The notes beneath the pieces were generated by a model. That model searched no databases. It was given only the letters and a program-made list of their open reading frames with translations, and was not told the origin of the DNA. Below, piece by piece: positions 36,217-47,308 of a stretch of 64,000 nucleotides of DNA. The stretch is taken from positions 248,001 through 312,000 of the forward strand of contig JASJFT010000009.1 of assembly GCA_030770425.1 (NCBI GenBank), given 5' to 3'. Position 1 is the first letter of the stretch. Every line of letters begins with the position of its first letter. The stretch is from Darksidea phi. Lineage: Eukaryota > Ascomycota > Dothideomycetes > Pleosporales > Lentitheciaceae. The position numbers and the translations under genes were made by a program.

Positions 36217-39200
36217 CTAGTCAAGTTCTAAAAGTCCCACAGGAAAGAAATCCTCGTGTAGTTCTGTTTGACTTGAGCTAGCAGGCAACCTCGATAAGGC
36301 AGATTCTGGCAGACTCAGCAGATCAACTCCATCCGCTGGAGTCCTCGTAGCGAGAAAGTCATTGCCTGATTCTTCATACGGGTCGTCGTCCAATCTGTCT
36401 TCTTCCCGAATAGATAATACATTATCAAAGTAGGATCGAGGTCGACTCCCTGTGGCCTTTCTGAGATCATAGATCAAGCTTAGAATGGTGCGATGCATGA
36501 GCCAACGCATAGCTAAGAACTCGGGGTCTTGTTGACCCAGCTTTCCTGAACTGTTTTCCGCTTTGACAAGAGCATTACTCTGTGTTCTCTCCGGGTGCCA
36601 TGTCTCCGCTCGCTTTGTCTCCGGTTGCCTTTTCTCCAGCTGTTGAGCACACGCTTTGATAGGATGATTAATCTGTGCTATCTCCTGGTGCCATTTCTCC
36701 TGCTGTTGAGCATCCACTATGCCGAGAAACCCTAAACAGCAGATCCAGATGTTTAACGTGTCCTGGGTATTCTCATCTTGAAGAGATGGAAACAAATTAT
36801 CCAGCTGCTTCGTCTTGCTTGATGTTAGAACAGGAGACTGTTTAGACCCGTACTCACGACCACGGGCGAGTGGTCTTAGCCATGAAGTGCGTAGGCCTGC
36901 GGTATGGGTGAATGGCCTCTGAGTTGTGGTCCGCACGGAAATGCCAGGAAAGGTGACACGGCCGAGGCCAGACTTTACCACCTCCTGCCCTTCTAATCGA
37001 TCTGTGCAATTGGAACCGGGCTCATCCTTGAGTATATCCTTTGGGTGTTGGGACTTGAAATGGTTTAGTATTGCGTCGGCTTCGTGAACAACCCGAAGGC
37101 ATTCGATCGCAGGGTCGTATTGGCGCTCTAAGAAGTGAAGTCTAGCATAGCGTCGTTTGAAAGTACGCGTCATCTGCGCTGAGCGGTCGTCCTTCGAAAG
37201 GTCCGTAACTGGAAGAATACAGTGCTCCCTGACCTCTGCACGGAGACGCCAGAGAGCGTCTAGCAAAACCATTAGATCCTTCAAGACTGTGTTCTTTTCC
37301 CGTACGTCTTCCGGTGTGAATAACTTGTCTCGGTCAAGGATGAAGTCCACACATTCGAGGCATCGTTTCCACAGCTCCTCAAAGTGTTCTTGTATCTCTG
37401 GTGCGGATAGAAAACTAGTCTTGGGCTGGTCTGCAGACCTCCCAAAGCTGCTCGAAATGTAAGATGAACTTGAGGCAGTACGAACATGGGTAGTGCGGAG
37501 CTTCTCCTTCTTATACCAATGCTGCAAAACCTGCGCGAAGAGGTTTATAACGATCCTTAGCCCTTGTGGATCATGTCTGTGCTTTGGGTGCAGACGCCAA
37601 AGTATTCCATAGCACTGACGAGGCTAACGTCCTGGAAGGACTCTCGCGTGAGTATCTCTACCAGGAACTGGCTGGGCAGCTGCCAATAATTGTCGTACGA
37701 GAGGACTTTTCCAAGCCGGGATTTGACAAGAAGCTCAACGAACCGAATCTCCTGAGGAATCTTGCTTTCTTGTTTGGAGAGGAATGAGGCTAATCCCATG
37801 AGTGCATCCGTCGCAGGGATATTGCATTCATTCTGCTTCTCCCGCTTTATAGGTGCGTACAATATGGGAAGAGCTAGTCGATGACGCCGAGCCGTTGTCG
37901 ATCATTGCAAATACCAAGGACGTGAATATGATTACTTGGATGGCTTTGGGTTGAGTCCATATATACGTAGCTGATTGCGAGCCATTATTCGATGCCTGAG
38001 CGATTGAGCCGCGACTTTTCAGGCTGGACACTGGAAACAGTCGAGGGAAGAGAATGGCATGGAATAGTTTCCTTTGCAAAGACCCAACATCATCCTGAGG
38101 TGGATCCATGAGGAAAGGGTATTTGCGCACGAAGTCTTGGAGCGTGGCCCTAAAACGAGGCTGCTGAGACGACATTGTCGATAGCAAAAGAGCAAGCACG
38201 AGGATTCGCACTTCGACTGGGGTAGGCTCCTCATGTTCATACTGCCCGAAGTTCCCGAGTACCTCCCGAAGATGTGGACTCAGCTGCTGTAACTTTATCG
38301 TCTCGTTTTCGGTACCAGAACTCTCCATAGAGAACGCATGTTGATGAAGAGGATACGCCTGGTAGACAACAAGGCTACAGAGCCTGGCGAACCTGGCCGC
38401 ATCTTTTGGATAGGGCCTCAACCTGGCTCGAATCCATTCATGGACTAACGGGTGAACAGAGATGCTGTGGATGCTATCTTTGGATATGAGCGAAAGAGAG
38501 ACCAGGAGTCCCACATGGGTGTTAAACTGTGCTTGGTTGCTCAAGAAATCAAGGTCTTGACGCTGTTCCCGGCTAAGTTGGCGTGTCCCTCTGTAGGTTC
38601 CAAAACTCCAGAAAGCTTCCTCGGTTGCTTTTCTGAAGGAATCCACTGGAATTTCGGAATGAGCAAAATATCCCAACAACTGCAGTAGTATTGCAGCTTC
38701 AGGGCGTTTGGTCTTGACGTAATCCAATGAGATTTCCCAGGTTGTCATGACTGAGTCAGGATACTCCGGTTTTACTTCCTTGAATCGTAGCAACACTTCG
38801 CGATCTTCACGACGGGCCGTCAGAAGCTCTAAATATTCGGCGTAAGTGAATGGGTCATTTTCTCGGATGTATGCCGCAGCTTGACTCAGAGCTAAGGGAA
38901 AGCCGTGAAGATCGCTGACAATTTCCTTCACAGCAGGGTATTCTAGAAGCTGTTCGAGTTCTCGAGGCGGAACGAAATCGACACTACTCCGTTGACGCAG
39001 AAATTGAAGTTCCGCGTCCAAGGTACTGGGCTTCTTCAACTCGAACCCGCGTCCATCGATCGTTTCAATTGACCTCCGATCTCGTGAGGTAAATATTACC
39101 TTTCCATTTCGACTTACGGGGATGAACGGATGAATGTCTATGGATATCATATCAAAATTATCCATGACCAAAATCCACTCCTTATGTGTCAGCATCCATG

Positions 39201-40703
39201 CCTTAACAAATTCAGTTTCCTGTCCTGAAGCGCCCCAAGTATCAACGAGTCGCTTGATGACATGATCTTTCTCAGCGAGGTCACGAAGGACCTGAGCTTG
39301 CTCCCGGTACTGAGATTCTAGCTTGTCAACAGCACTAGCAGTGAACCAGAAGATGGACGTTTTCTTCATTTTACGAACTTGGTGACAGTATTCTGTGACG
39401 AGTTGTGTTTTCCTGACACAATGTTAGCGCACAAGATACGCCAAGCGATTCTTAAATTCGATTGATGTAGGATCTGCCTACCCTACTCCTCCAAGGCCAT
39501 GGATAACCATCTTGCATGGCTGATCATGGCTCTGAGCTGCTGTTTCAAACAGCAAAGACTCAATAGCGGCCAGCTCTCCTGATCTTCCCGTGAACTTCGG
39601 ATTGCGCAATTTCCCAAAAAAGGACCTCTCTGTCTTGAGACGTGTGTCGCTCGGTGGCAATGAACCTGCTAGGATTCAGACGCTTCAGTTAGGTCATGGA
39701 ATTTGGGGTCGTCCACCAACACCTTGTCAGCATACTGACTTTCATGATTGCTATCTGCTACCCTTATTCCAGTATCCGTCGCTTGCACTGTCAACAGCAG
39801 TTCTTTTGCGCACGCCGCCGCCGTTGCCGCCGCATATGACTGCCACGCCTTGTTCTTGTGCGAGTCGGCGTAGTCGCAGATGCCTCGGATAACCAGGCAC
39901 GGGAAGTCGTTCATCAGCCCTGCTGCCTCCATCTCGAAGCACAACACCCCGCCTAGCTCAGCACTTAGCCTATCCCTAGAGATGCCATCCTTTATAACTT
40001 GATTGCCTGATGCTATCGTGCCATAGTGGATAGCCACCTTCTCTTGAGCCCCTCGTTTAGTCCGCTGTATCATCTTCTCCTTGCTGCAGTGCTCGCACGT
40101 CGCTCCGCTGCCATGGTTGTACGTCGCCTCGAACAGGACATCAGCGCCTGCAGTATCGCGGCTAAAGCGTGGCAGCCGATCGAAGATGGATAGATACGCA
40201 GCAATACTACTCCGGCCTCGGTGGTGGTTTGCTTGTAGCTTTGAGACTGCGCTGAGTAGCACTGCCGGCGGTGAGTTGAGCGAACCTGTTCGTGTTACAC
40301 GTCCGCTTGCTCCGGTCTTTCCAAAGTCATGCTGCACCACTCCTCCGTGCTGCAAGTGAGGCTGACTAACTACCACATCCCCAAGCCGTATGTCTGACCC
40401 AGCGCTAGGAACCCCGCCGCCGATACCGACCATCAGGCTGAAGCGGATCGACTTGAACTTGGACGTCATTCGCGTCGCTACTACAGCAGCGGAACTAGTG
40501 CCGATATGGCCTGCCGGCAGGCACGCTAGGACGACATTGTGCTCGCCAACACGGCCGAGCGTGTAGAGGTTCGGGTCGGAGCTGTCTTGAGGCAGGTCCT
40601 CATATTCCTCGTCTAGAATCTCCTCCGCAGCGGCAAGCTCGATAGGCAGGGCGCACACCCATCCTACCGTGTAGTCACCGGCTTGTAGGCGGCGGCGGTT
40701 CAT
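36217..40703 (-). CDS. NLR-like protein: nucleoside phosphorylase domain, NB-ARC, unrecognised C-terminus
   Basis: Multi-exon gene. Exon 1 (40703-39740) encodes a PNP_UDP-type nucleoside phosphorylase domain (about 10-305; YTVGWVCALPIELAAAE, MVGIGGGVPS, CFEMEAAGLMNDFPCLVIRG). Exon 2 (39665-39482) leads to the P-loop, completed by exon 3 from 39412: HGLGGVGKTQLVTEYC. NB-ARC motifs follow in order: Walker B-like WILVMDN, GKVIFTSRDRR, GFPLALSQAA and an MHD-like VHPLVHEWIR. Fungal NLRs of this class act in non-self recognition, the N-terminal domain being the effector. After about 37950 the frame changes twice; introns ending near 37853 and 37622 give a continuous reading (YGILWRLHPKHRHDPQGL into LFAQVLQHWYKKEK) to a stop at 36217. 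No TPR, ankyrin or WD repeats were seen, so the sensor region is unusual. Frameshifts rather than introns remain possible at the last two joins. Confidence 0.82.
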
Positions 40704-41559
40704 TGCCGAGGGTATGAATAATTAGCATGAGTGGGTTGAGTGTGGATGGTGGACCTATCCCATGCACCGCGATGTCTCAGGTCCGAGGATCAATTTCCAA
40801 GATTTATTAGTAAGCGTGAGTCCGCTTTCTTTGGGGGATACACGATTTTCATCTCGAAATATCTCCACCATATCAGCACCTATCGGCCTGCAAAATGGCT
40901 CAAATTGTTCAGAAATAGCTACTCTATAATCGATAAGATGTCACGCTTTCAACCGCTACACAAGTGGCAAAATGTCGCCGAATTGACAACGCTCCGCCCG
41001 CCAGGTCTATTGGAAGGCCATCGAAGGTTGCTGCTCATAATAGAAACGCAGCGGCTTTGAAACGCACATCGACGAGAGACGGTGACGAATCCTCCAATAT
41101 GGTCACAACTAATAGGAAGTTGCTAGTTCGAAGTTCCCAGAATGTGAAAATGAGGGAATCTTCAGCTGCATCCCATCGCGCGACGGGTCAACATACCGGC
41201 CTTGCCAAGCCCAGGCAGTAGCCACGTGGGAGCAAGGTTTCGCCAATAACCGAGCGACGCGTACCGCACAACGTGTGTCCGGGAACATCATAAAGCTCGG
41301 TGTGTCTGTGCACCTTCTCGTTAGCCGCCGTTGCACCCCATATTACAAAGTCCGAGCACTTCTTTTTCGGCTGTTGTATTGATAATTACAAGGCTTCAGA
41401 ATACGGAAAACGGAAATCGTTGGATTCCATCCAATTGTACTACCCAACATGTGAGTCAAAGAACTAAATAATATTCCGGCTGGTAGGAATCCTGCGCCTG
41501 GTAACTCCCTTAAACTATGTTGATATCTTCATTACTTTGCTAATACAAGTTTAGAGGCG
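40704..41559. other. Intergenic region between NLR and kinase-like fragment
   Basis: Divergent interval that should include the NLR promoter. A frame at about 41176-41380 is open but matches no family. TTGCTAATAC followed by TTTAG just before 41560 looks like the end of an intron, so the kinase-like piece may once have had an upstream exon. Confidence 0.4.
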
Positions 41560-41904
41560 ATGCGGGATACGGAGCTGGCGAATGACTTTTTAAAGGAGAA
41601 CCAATCACCTCCGACAAGGTATATCGATCCATATGCCAACGACGTATGGAAGACGGCTACAATGCTCGTTCACATGACGACGGGAGCGAGATTACCAGCA
41701 ACTGACAATCGTGTATTCAAGTCGGCATGGTCACAAGCAGATCGAAACAAGCGAATCGCAAACCTTGTTAAGGTTTGGGAGAAGGAAAACTTTTCGTACG
41801 AGTTTATAGAACTACTTACGGATATCTTCACAAATAAAGATAACGAAATCAAGATACACGAATTTAGGGACAGGTTTCGGGACCTTACTAATATTTACTC
41901 TTAA
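41560..41904 (+). pseudogene. Kinase-like C-lobe fragment
   Basis: A 114-codon frame. Two blocks recall the end of a protein kinase: DPYANDVWKTATMLVHMTTG in place of subdomain IX (DVW...G), and FIELLTDIFTNKDNEIKIHEFRDRF in place of the subdomain XI helix. The N-lobe, catalytic loop and DFG are absent, and an intron-like acceptor precedes the ATG, so this is at best the last exon of a broken or unresolved gene. It stands head to head with the NLR. The family call is tentative. Confidence 0.35.
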
Positions 41905-43535
41905 GAGGATTAACTCCTCCGTTTTGTTGGGTCTAGCAGAGGGACCAATAGTAGTTAGAAGAGAGAAGTTACTCGTACTATAAGTAGGTAGCTTCTCAAG
42001 GACTTTATATAAGTACCTTCTACTTCTTTAACTTATATTTTCTTATTTATCAATTTTATAAAGCTATTTCTCTAAAGAGTATATAAGTCAGGACTTATAA
42101 TTCTACAATTCGTTCCGAAAGATAGAAGCGAATTAGAACGCAGCGACTATACTGCCCCACTTCCTTTTCCTCCTCTCTCTTATACGCGTACCGAAGACTT
42201 AATTTTACAATAATATAATAAGTACTTAGTAAGGAATACGCATAACACTAGTCCATACTATCGAATAAGTACTAGCCATCGCGTTATTAAACTCGCGGAA
42301 TAACCCAATAAAGTAATATAAAAAGTCATTTTATCCCGAATATCTTAAAACGCAAGAAGATTATTAGTTATAGTCGTTACCTTTATTACGGTAGGACCAC
42401 GAGGGCAACGGCCCGAGCCATATGAAGAGGACGTGGCGCGTGTCATGATGTTGAGCGGTACTATTCCATGCTATATCTTCTAAAAGATATGCCCCCTGCC
42501 CCGGCCCGTAATTGAAAAAAGTCCCTCTAGCCTAGAACTTAGAACTACCTTCCCTCCCTTCTCTACTTATATCCTGCCCCTGAACTTTATTCAGTACTCT
42601 CCATAGTTACCGAATCAATCTCTTTCTATTAATACTAACTTAGTAAAAAGGTAATACTTAAAGATTTTCTCCGCTTCCAGAAGGGAGGGAAAAAAGGGGC
42701 CGATAAAAAAAATGAGAGGGAATAAACAAACATACATCGGTAAGATGCCGTGGTACATCCAACACATAAAGTCCCCTCCGGTCATCCTATAGGTATCTTA
42801 GTATTTAGGAATAGAACATATATATACCCGCCGCCGCTACCGCGATTTACCTACAATTCTTGCTTTCCACCCTTCCTCGCCAAATAGCCGCGATAGGAGT
42901 TCGCGGAGCTTCTCTAAGTGAATAAATCGAGTACTAAGCGTTTGCTTCATCGGGTGGATAATCAAGTCGCCGCCGCCGCTAGTTTAACTCGTATATCGTG
43001 TGTGAGTGGAAAGTGTGTTGTATACTTGTTCTTTCGTCGCCAGGTTCTAGCTAAGACGGCAGGGCCCTTCCTTACGTAAAAACCCCGCTTCTAATGTAAG
43101 CTCAGTAACTGAATGCGGGAAATCCTATCCATGCTAAGCCTTGGCTTACATCAGCTAAGTAGGCCGCGCCCACACGATATTACCATACCACTCTGAGAAA
43201 ATTTAGTAGGCACTGCGATATGTCTTTCTTGCCTGATGCTACGAATCGATGATTTCATTGGTGCTAGATTAATCGAGATATTGTATTGTTAATCAGATAT
43301 TGAGTGCTTTTCATTGTGCACATATATACACGACAAATTTTCACCGTCAAAAGTTATTGTGTGAACGGTACATCATCGCAAAGTGGCACCGTTGAAGGTT
43401 CGTGGTTGGCGAATACTACTTAAACCCTTCCGTCATTTCAGGAAATGGACCATCACAATCATCCAAAACCGCGCATACGACGACAACTGATGTTTCACAT
43501 GAAAGACGCACACACAAACAAACGCAAATATTGAG
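41905..43535. other. AT-rich, RIP-like gene desert
   Basis: Long runs of TA/AT steps and few CpA; no coding frame. It contains dispersed-repeat copy 2 at 42260-42455, whose differences from copy 1 are mostly C-to-T and G-to-A. Short CCG-rich islands survive near 42830 and 42970. Confidence 0.6.
42260..42455 (+). repeat. Dispersed repeat, copy 2 (RIP-like)
   Basis: Same orientation as copy 1 at 4081. Stretches where copy 1 has GTCGGC, GGTGGCAC and CATTCCGTCCCG read GTTATT, AGTAATAT and CATTTTATCCCG, i.e. mainly transitions. The downstream ATGATGTTGAGCGGTA is shared with copy 3 but not with copy 1. Confidence 0.8.
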
Positions 43536-44561
43536 ATGAAGATCTTGATGAACACTATAACACTAGCATTCTATCTATCCCGCTTCCGTGAGAAGTTTGG
43601 AATAATGACGGCAGAATACCCCCCTGATCAAGCTTTACCGTTGCTTACGGGTAGCCTAGCCGAGAACGGAGGTTTCGAAAAGAAAAAGTCATGCTTCAGG
43701 CGGCTCAACAAGCGTGTCGGTCGCCTAGTAGCCAGCTGCAAGGCAAAGTGCAAGCAGTCTCTCAACGAGAAGCACTTGCCACTTGCAGAGTCACGGGAGG
43801 CCCTCATCAACTGGCAAACAGAACGAGAACTGCAGACATGCTCCCCTCCGCCTTCGACTGGGTCGTGGCTGAATGATACAGCTGATGAAATAGTCGTGGA
43901 AACGCCGTTTTGCTACAATAGCCCTGCTCGCGTAGGACAATGTCTAGATGGAGTCTCGATCAAGAGCAACCAAGCCTCTATCGTCGGACCTGCACAAGAG
44001 TGCCGTGGAATTATTCCGGACGCTGAGTTCTGGGCTCCACCAACTTACTTAGATACTTCATCGAGCCGTGGGGTTGACGAGGATGACTGTGCCGTATCGT
44101 CGGATCATAAAGAGGGCTATTCGAACTGGAATATCTTTCTCCGTGTCAAAAACCGGGCAGGGATCTTGCAATCTCAGCTTGACTGTGACAATCCAGATGA
44201 GGAACCAATCGATCAGTCGTTGTTCGCGAACTTCGATTGTAGCAACGTAGTCATTGATCCAGAAGGTTCTGAGGAGTACTTTGCCTCTTGGAACCGGCGA
44301 TGGCTTACTGATTGGTCATTCACTGATCTAGGCCAATACGTGGGAAGCACCGGGACGTTGGACCACCTGGGGCCTGCAAAACACAGTCGAAATGACTTTC
44401 ATCCAGCTCGACGCCGCACTGAACAGGTTCGCGTTAAGTTTCATGTGGAACAGACTTCACTTTACTCGCACATGTGTAAGAGCATAGGGTCGAATAGATG
44501 GGAATATTGTGAGGACGGGACGCCAAAGCAGCACACACGCCGGACCAATGCTGCGGTATAG
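43536..44561 (+). CDS. Orphan protein of unknown function
   Basis: Single frame of 341 aa from an ATG at 43536; a second ATG at residue 24 is an alternative start. Features: a basic Cys/Arg-rich segment near residues 50-75 (CFRRLNKRVGRLVASCKAKC), acidic middle regions, many Trp/Asp, no membrane segment and no domain I recognise. It sits alone between a RIP-like desert and a minisatellite, where lineage-specific genes are common. The length of the frame in moderately GC sequence supports coding, but there is no homology evidence. Confidence 0.5.
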   Translation: MKILMNTITLAFYLSRFREKFGIMTAEYPPDQALPLLTGSLAENGGFEKKKSCFRRLNKRVGRLVASCKAKCKQSLNEKHLPLAESREALINWQTERELQTCSPPPSTGSWLNDTADEIVVETPFCYNSPARVGQCLDGVSIKSNQASIVGPAQECRGIIPDAEFWAPPTYLDTSSSRGVDEDDCAVSSDHKEGYSNWNIFLRVKNRAGILQSQLDCDNPDEEPIDQSLFANFDCSNVVIDPEGSEEYFASWNRRWLTDWSFTDLGQYVGSTGTLDHLGPAKHSRNDFHPARRRTEQVRVKFHVEQTSLYSHMCKSIGSNRWEYCEDGTPKQHTRRTNAAV

Positions 44562-45746
44562 CACCAGGTATACTAGCGGACTCCGCGAGAGCAATGCGGA
44601 AGCGACTGAAGATAGTGGAAGAAGTTAGACACTCCCGTAAGGAGGATTTGAATGAGCGACGAGACCACGCCTGATAGGACATCAAATACAACAAATACAG
44701 ATGCAAATAATATGAGAGATATGTTTCCAGTGTTGCTGTATGTTGACAGGCATTTAAGAGATTCAGATTTGCTGTGGACTCAATAGCTGCAAGTTGGTCG
44801 GTCTCTTATCCGAGACTATAGTCTTGAGGTTCAAGAAGTGCAAATTTGAACGATCATACCTGCAATTCAATATCATCGAAAGCCTATCGGGACTAGCCCC
44901 ATGGGTATTCCCTCAAAGTGTAGAAGAAATGCCGAGGGCAACGGAGACATATTCGAGCTTCTTCTTCAAGTCTAACCCAAGAGGCCAGAGCTCAACGAAA
45001 AAGATGAAATGGTCAACAGGCAGTTGAATGCCTGTGAAGATGGTACATAATACAGAAAACTTTCTGGGAGATCGGCAAGGAGCAGGCAGTTGAATGCTCA
45101 GTCTTGGAAACGACGGCAAACTTTGCCTCGGCACAGTAAACTTTCTGTGACTGACGACGAGAGCGAACTTTGCCTCGGCACGGTAACTTTCCGTGGCTAA
45201 CATACAGAGGTGAATTCTCCTCTGGCACTGAACTTTCTGTGGCTGACGACAAGAGCAAACTTTCTCTCGGCACGGCAAATTTGTCCGTGGCTGACAACAG
45301 AGGCAAACTTTCCTCTGGCATAGCGAACTTTCTGTGATTGATACCGGACGAAGGTTTCCGATGCCCCTGTGCATGAGACCTGAACTTCTCATTGCAAGCA
45401 AAGTTCCTGCGATCAAGGGTTGAAGCGAAAGTAAGAGGGCGGGGCGGTCGGGCTTAAGTATCTGGAGGGTGAGGGCCCGTGCAAAAGGGTTCGTCTAGTT
45501 GTGAATCCAGCGATAATACCCAGCTGACTGCCATTAATAAACTTTGAAAGGAAATATCTTCGCGATTCTTTACTCTATGTCTGAGTCTTACAAAAGGCCG
45601 TCGACTATCACAATAACTAGTAAATCCTGATAGCAGTTCTTCATAACACTTTTCACAAACCAAGCACCCCCCAAACCAGCATCGCAATCGCATCAGTGAA
45701 CAGCAACGGCTTTTGCTCCTGGTTCACCCGCCGCAAGGACCGCTAA
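44562..45746. other. Interval containing a minisatellite
   Basis: No gene recognised. The frames crossing 44913-45416 on the minus strand mostly translate the minisatellite and are not believed to be a gene. Confidence 0.45.
45115..45345 (+). repeat. Minisatellite, about 45-48 bp units
   Basis: About five imperfect units, each with a GCAAACTTTGCCTCGGCA-like half and a GAACTTTCTGTGGCTGACGA-like half. Units differ by substitutions and small indels (GCCTCGGCA, CTCTCGGCA, TCCTCTGGCA). The halves are themselves related through AACTTT. The array lies in non-coding sequence. Confidence 0.75.
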
Positions 45747-46148
45747 TATGCCAGGGCAATAACCTCAGCCTCAAAAAAAGACACATCAAAATGGCAGACG
45801 TCAACATTAACCTCTCGTACCAATACAAGTGCCACTTCTACCAAGCACTCTAGCCCAAAATTCCCAGCAAAGCGGCCTCCTCAGCGTAGTGAATTCACAT
45901 CGTCTCGAAAATGGCCCATCAGCGCCGTTGGTCGGAAAGCCCGGGCTCAAGTTCTGAAAGCATGGGGCGATAAATTTAAGGTCAACAAATCGATCTTACA
46001 GGATATCTTTCCCATATTGACAAGGGATGGGAATAAACGACTTGAGATTGTTATGAAGGATGAGCGGCTAGTGTATGAAGGGGTGGCAATAGAATTAAAA
46101 AGAGGGTACATGTTTATAAGGTCGACGGAAGTATTAAATAGCTTGTAG
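45747..46148 (+). other. ATG-less open frame with coding-like sequence
   Basis: Open for 134 codons between TAA at 45744 and TAG at 46146. The second half reads like protein (RKARAQVLKAWGDKFKVNKS, then RLEIVMKDERLVYEGVAIEL). There is no in-frame ATG until late in the frame, so it may be a last exon, a gene fragment or a pseudogene. No family recognised. Confidence 0.35.
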
Positions 46149-46627
46149 GGAACTATTAAAGTTGAGGGTTAATGTATGCGACTTGCGAGGAGTAAGAATG
46201 ACGTGGGCTACGAAGCATCGATTTTATCGATTGATGAAAAAAGGTTTTGAGGTAATTACGACATGGTTCCTCATGTAAGTCTATGAGAACACGGGATAGC
46301 TTAGGCTACATGTTTACAATACCGTTGCAAACCTAGTTTCTCTAAAACCTTACCACGAGCTCTCAGGATGGAGTTTGTTGATAAAAAGTAAACCCACGCC
46401 ATTTTATCGCACCCAACTCCATACGCAGATACCAGGTATTATTGAAGTCGCGTTCATCCGCTTCTCTCTCTTCCCCCTATAACCCTCCATAATAGCCTCA
46501 TCCTCTAAAATCAGCGAGCTATACGTCGATGTGGCGAGCACTAAATGTCTAAAATCTCCACTATGAGCTCTCATGGTGCTGTGCAAAATGTCCACAAAGG
46601 AAAGCTTCAAAAATATTCAACAGTAGA
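46149..46627. other. Short interval, nothing certain
   Basis: A 68-codon minus frame at 46404-46610 (starting MKLSFVDILHSTM) is the only open stretch. It resembles nothing I know and lies just 3' of the helicase fragment. Confidence 0.3.
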
Positions 46628-47308
46628 TCAATACAAGCTTTCGCAGGGTTCCATCTTCAGACCACAGTGATGAAACACATTGCGCAATCTTTTTATCACA
46701 GTGTGAAGAACTGGGTTGACTGTAATAGCTCTATAGGAGGGCAGCTCATATATGCGTATGAGGAGATATGCAGACGTAGCTATATAAGCTAGCCTGATCT
46801 TTTTCATAGCATGAACAAGGATAGGAGACTTGCGGTGATAGAGTTTGTTTTCGTATAGAATCCAGCCTTCGTGCGCGGAAAGGTCGTCGCCGATCTCACC
46901 GCCTGCGTACACGCGAGCAAGCATCGAGGAAAGGCTGGCTAGTGCCTGCGCGGTGTAGGGATCGACCTGTGCGACGTTGTGCGTGCCCTTTACAATGTAC
47001 TCCAACGACAAACAATCATAGGCTTGTCCAAACCGTACGATGCGCCCGCTAGCCTGGATCCATATAGGCCAAGTGGGAGGAGGAATGCCGTGTAAGCGTG
47101 AGCACGCGATCTGGAGATTGGCTCCCGTAGAGTGAAAGTATGAGATGACTAGCACTTCAATCTCGTCTCGGCCGGGACTGACCTTGAGCGGCTCCTTCCA
47201 TCGCGCCAGAGGCTTGTTGAAGGCGCGGAAGAGTGCAGAAGCTGAGAGTTCCTTGCGGCTGGTAGACAAAACGGCGCACGCATTCATACCGAAGAGACGC
47301 AGGATCAC
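46628..47308 (-). pseudogene. SNF2-family helicase C-terminal fragment
   Basis: About 226 codons carrying the last two helicase motifs of a SNF2-type ATPase: motif V as VISYFHSTGANLQIAC and motif VI as IQASGRIVRFGQAYDC, then LEYIVKGTHNVAQVD. Such proteins remodel chromatin or other DNA-protein complexes. The ATPase lobe (Walker A, DEAH) and earlier part of the helicase-C lobe are missing upstream, where frames are broken. The first in-frame codon of the open stretch is GTG, not ATG. This is therefore a relic rather than a working gene; the surrounding decay agrees. Confidence 0.72.

Noticed and set aside
45115..45345. CRISPR-like repeat array
   Set aside because: Contiguous imperfect tandem units without unique spacers, in a eukaryote.
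44913..45416. 167-codon minus frame with Cys-rich repeats
   Set aside because: Translation of the minisatellite; units change frame and length, so a real repeat protein is unlikely.
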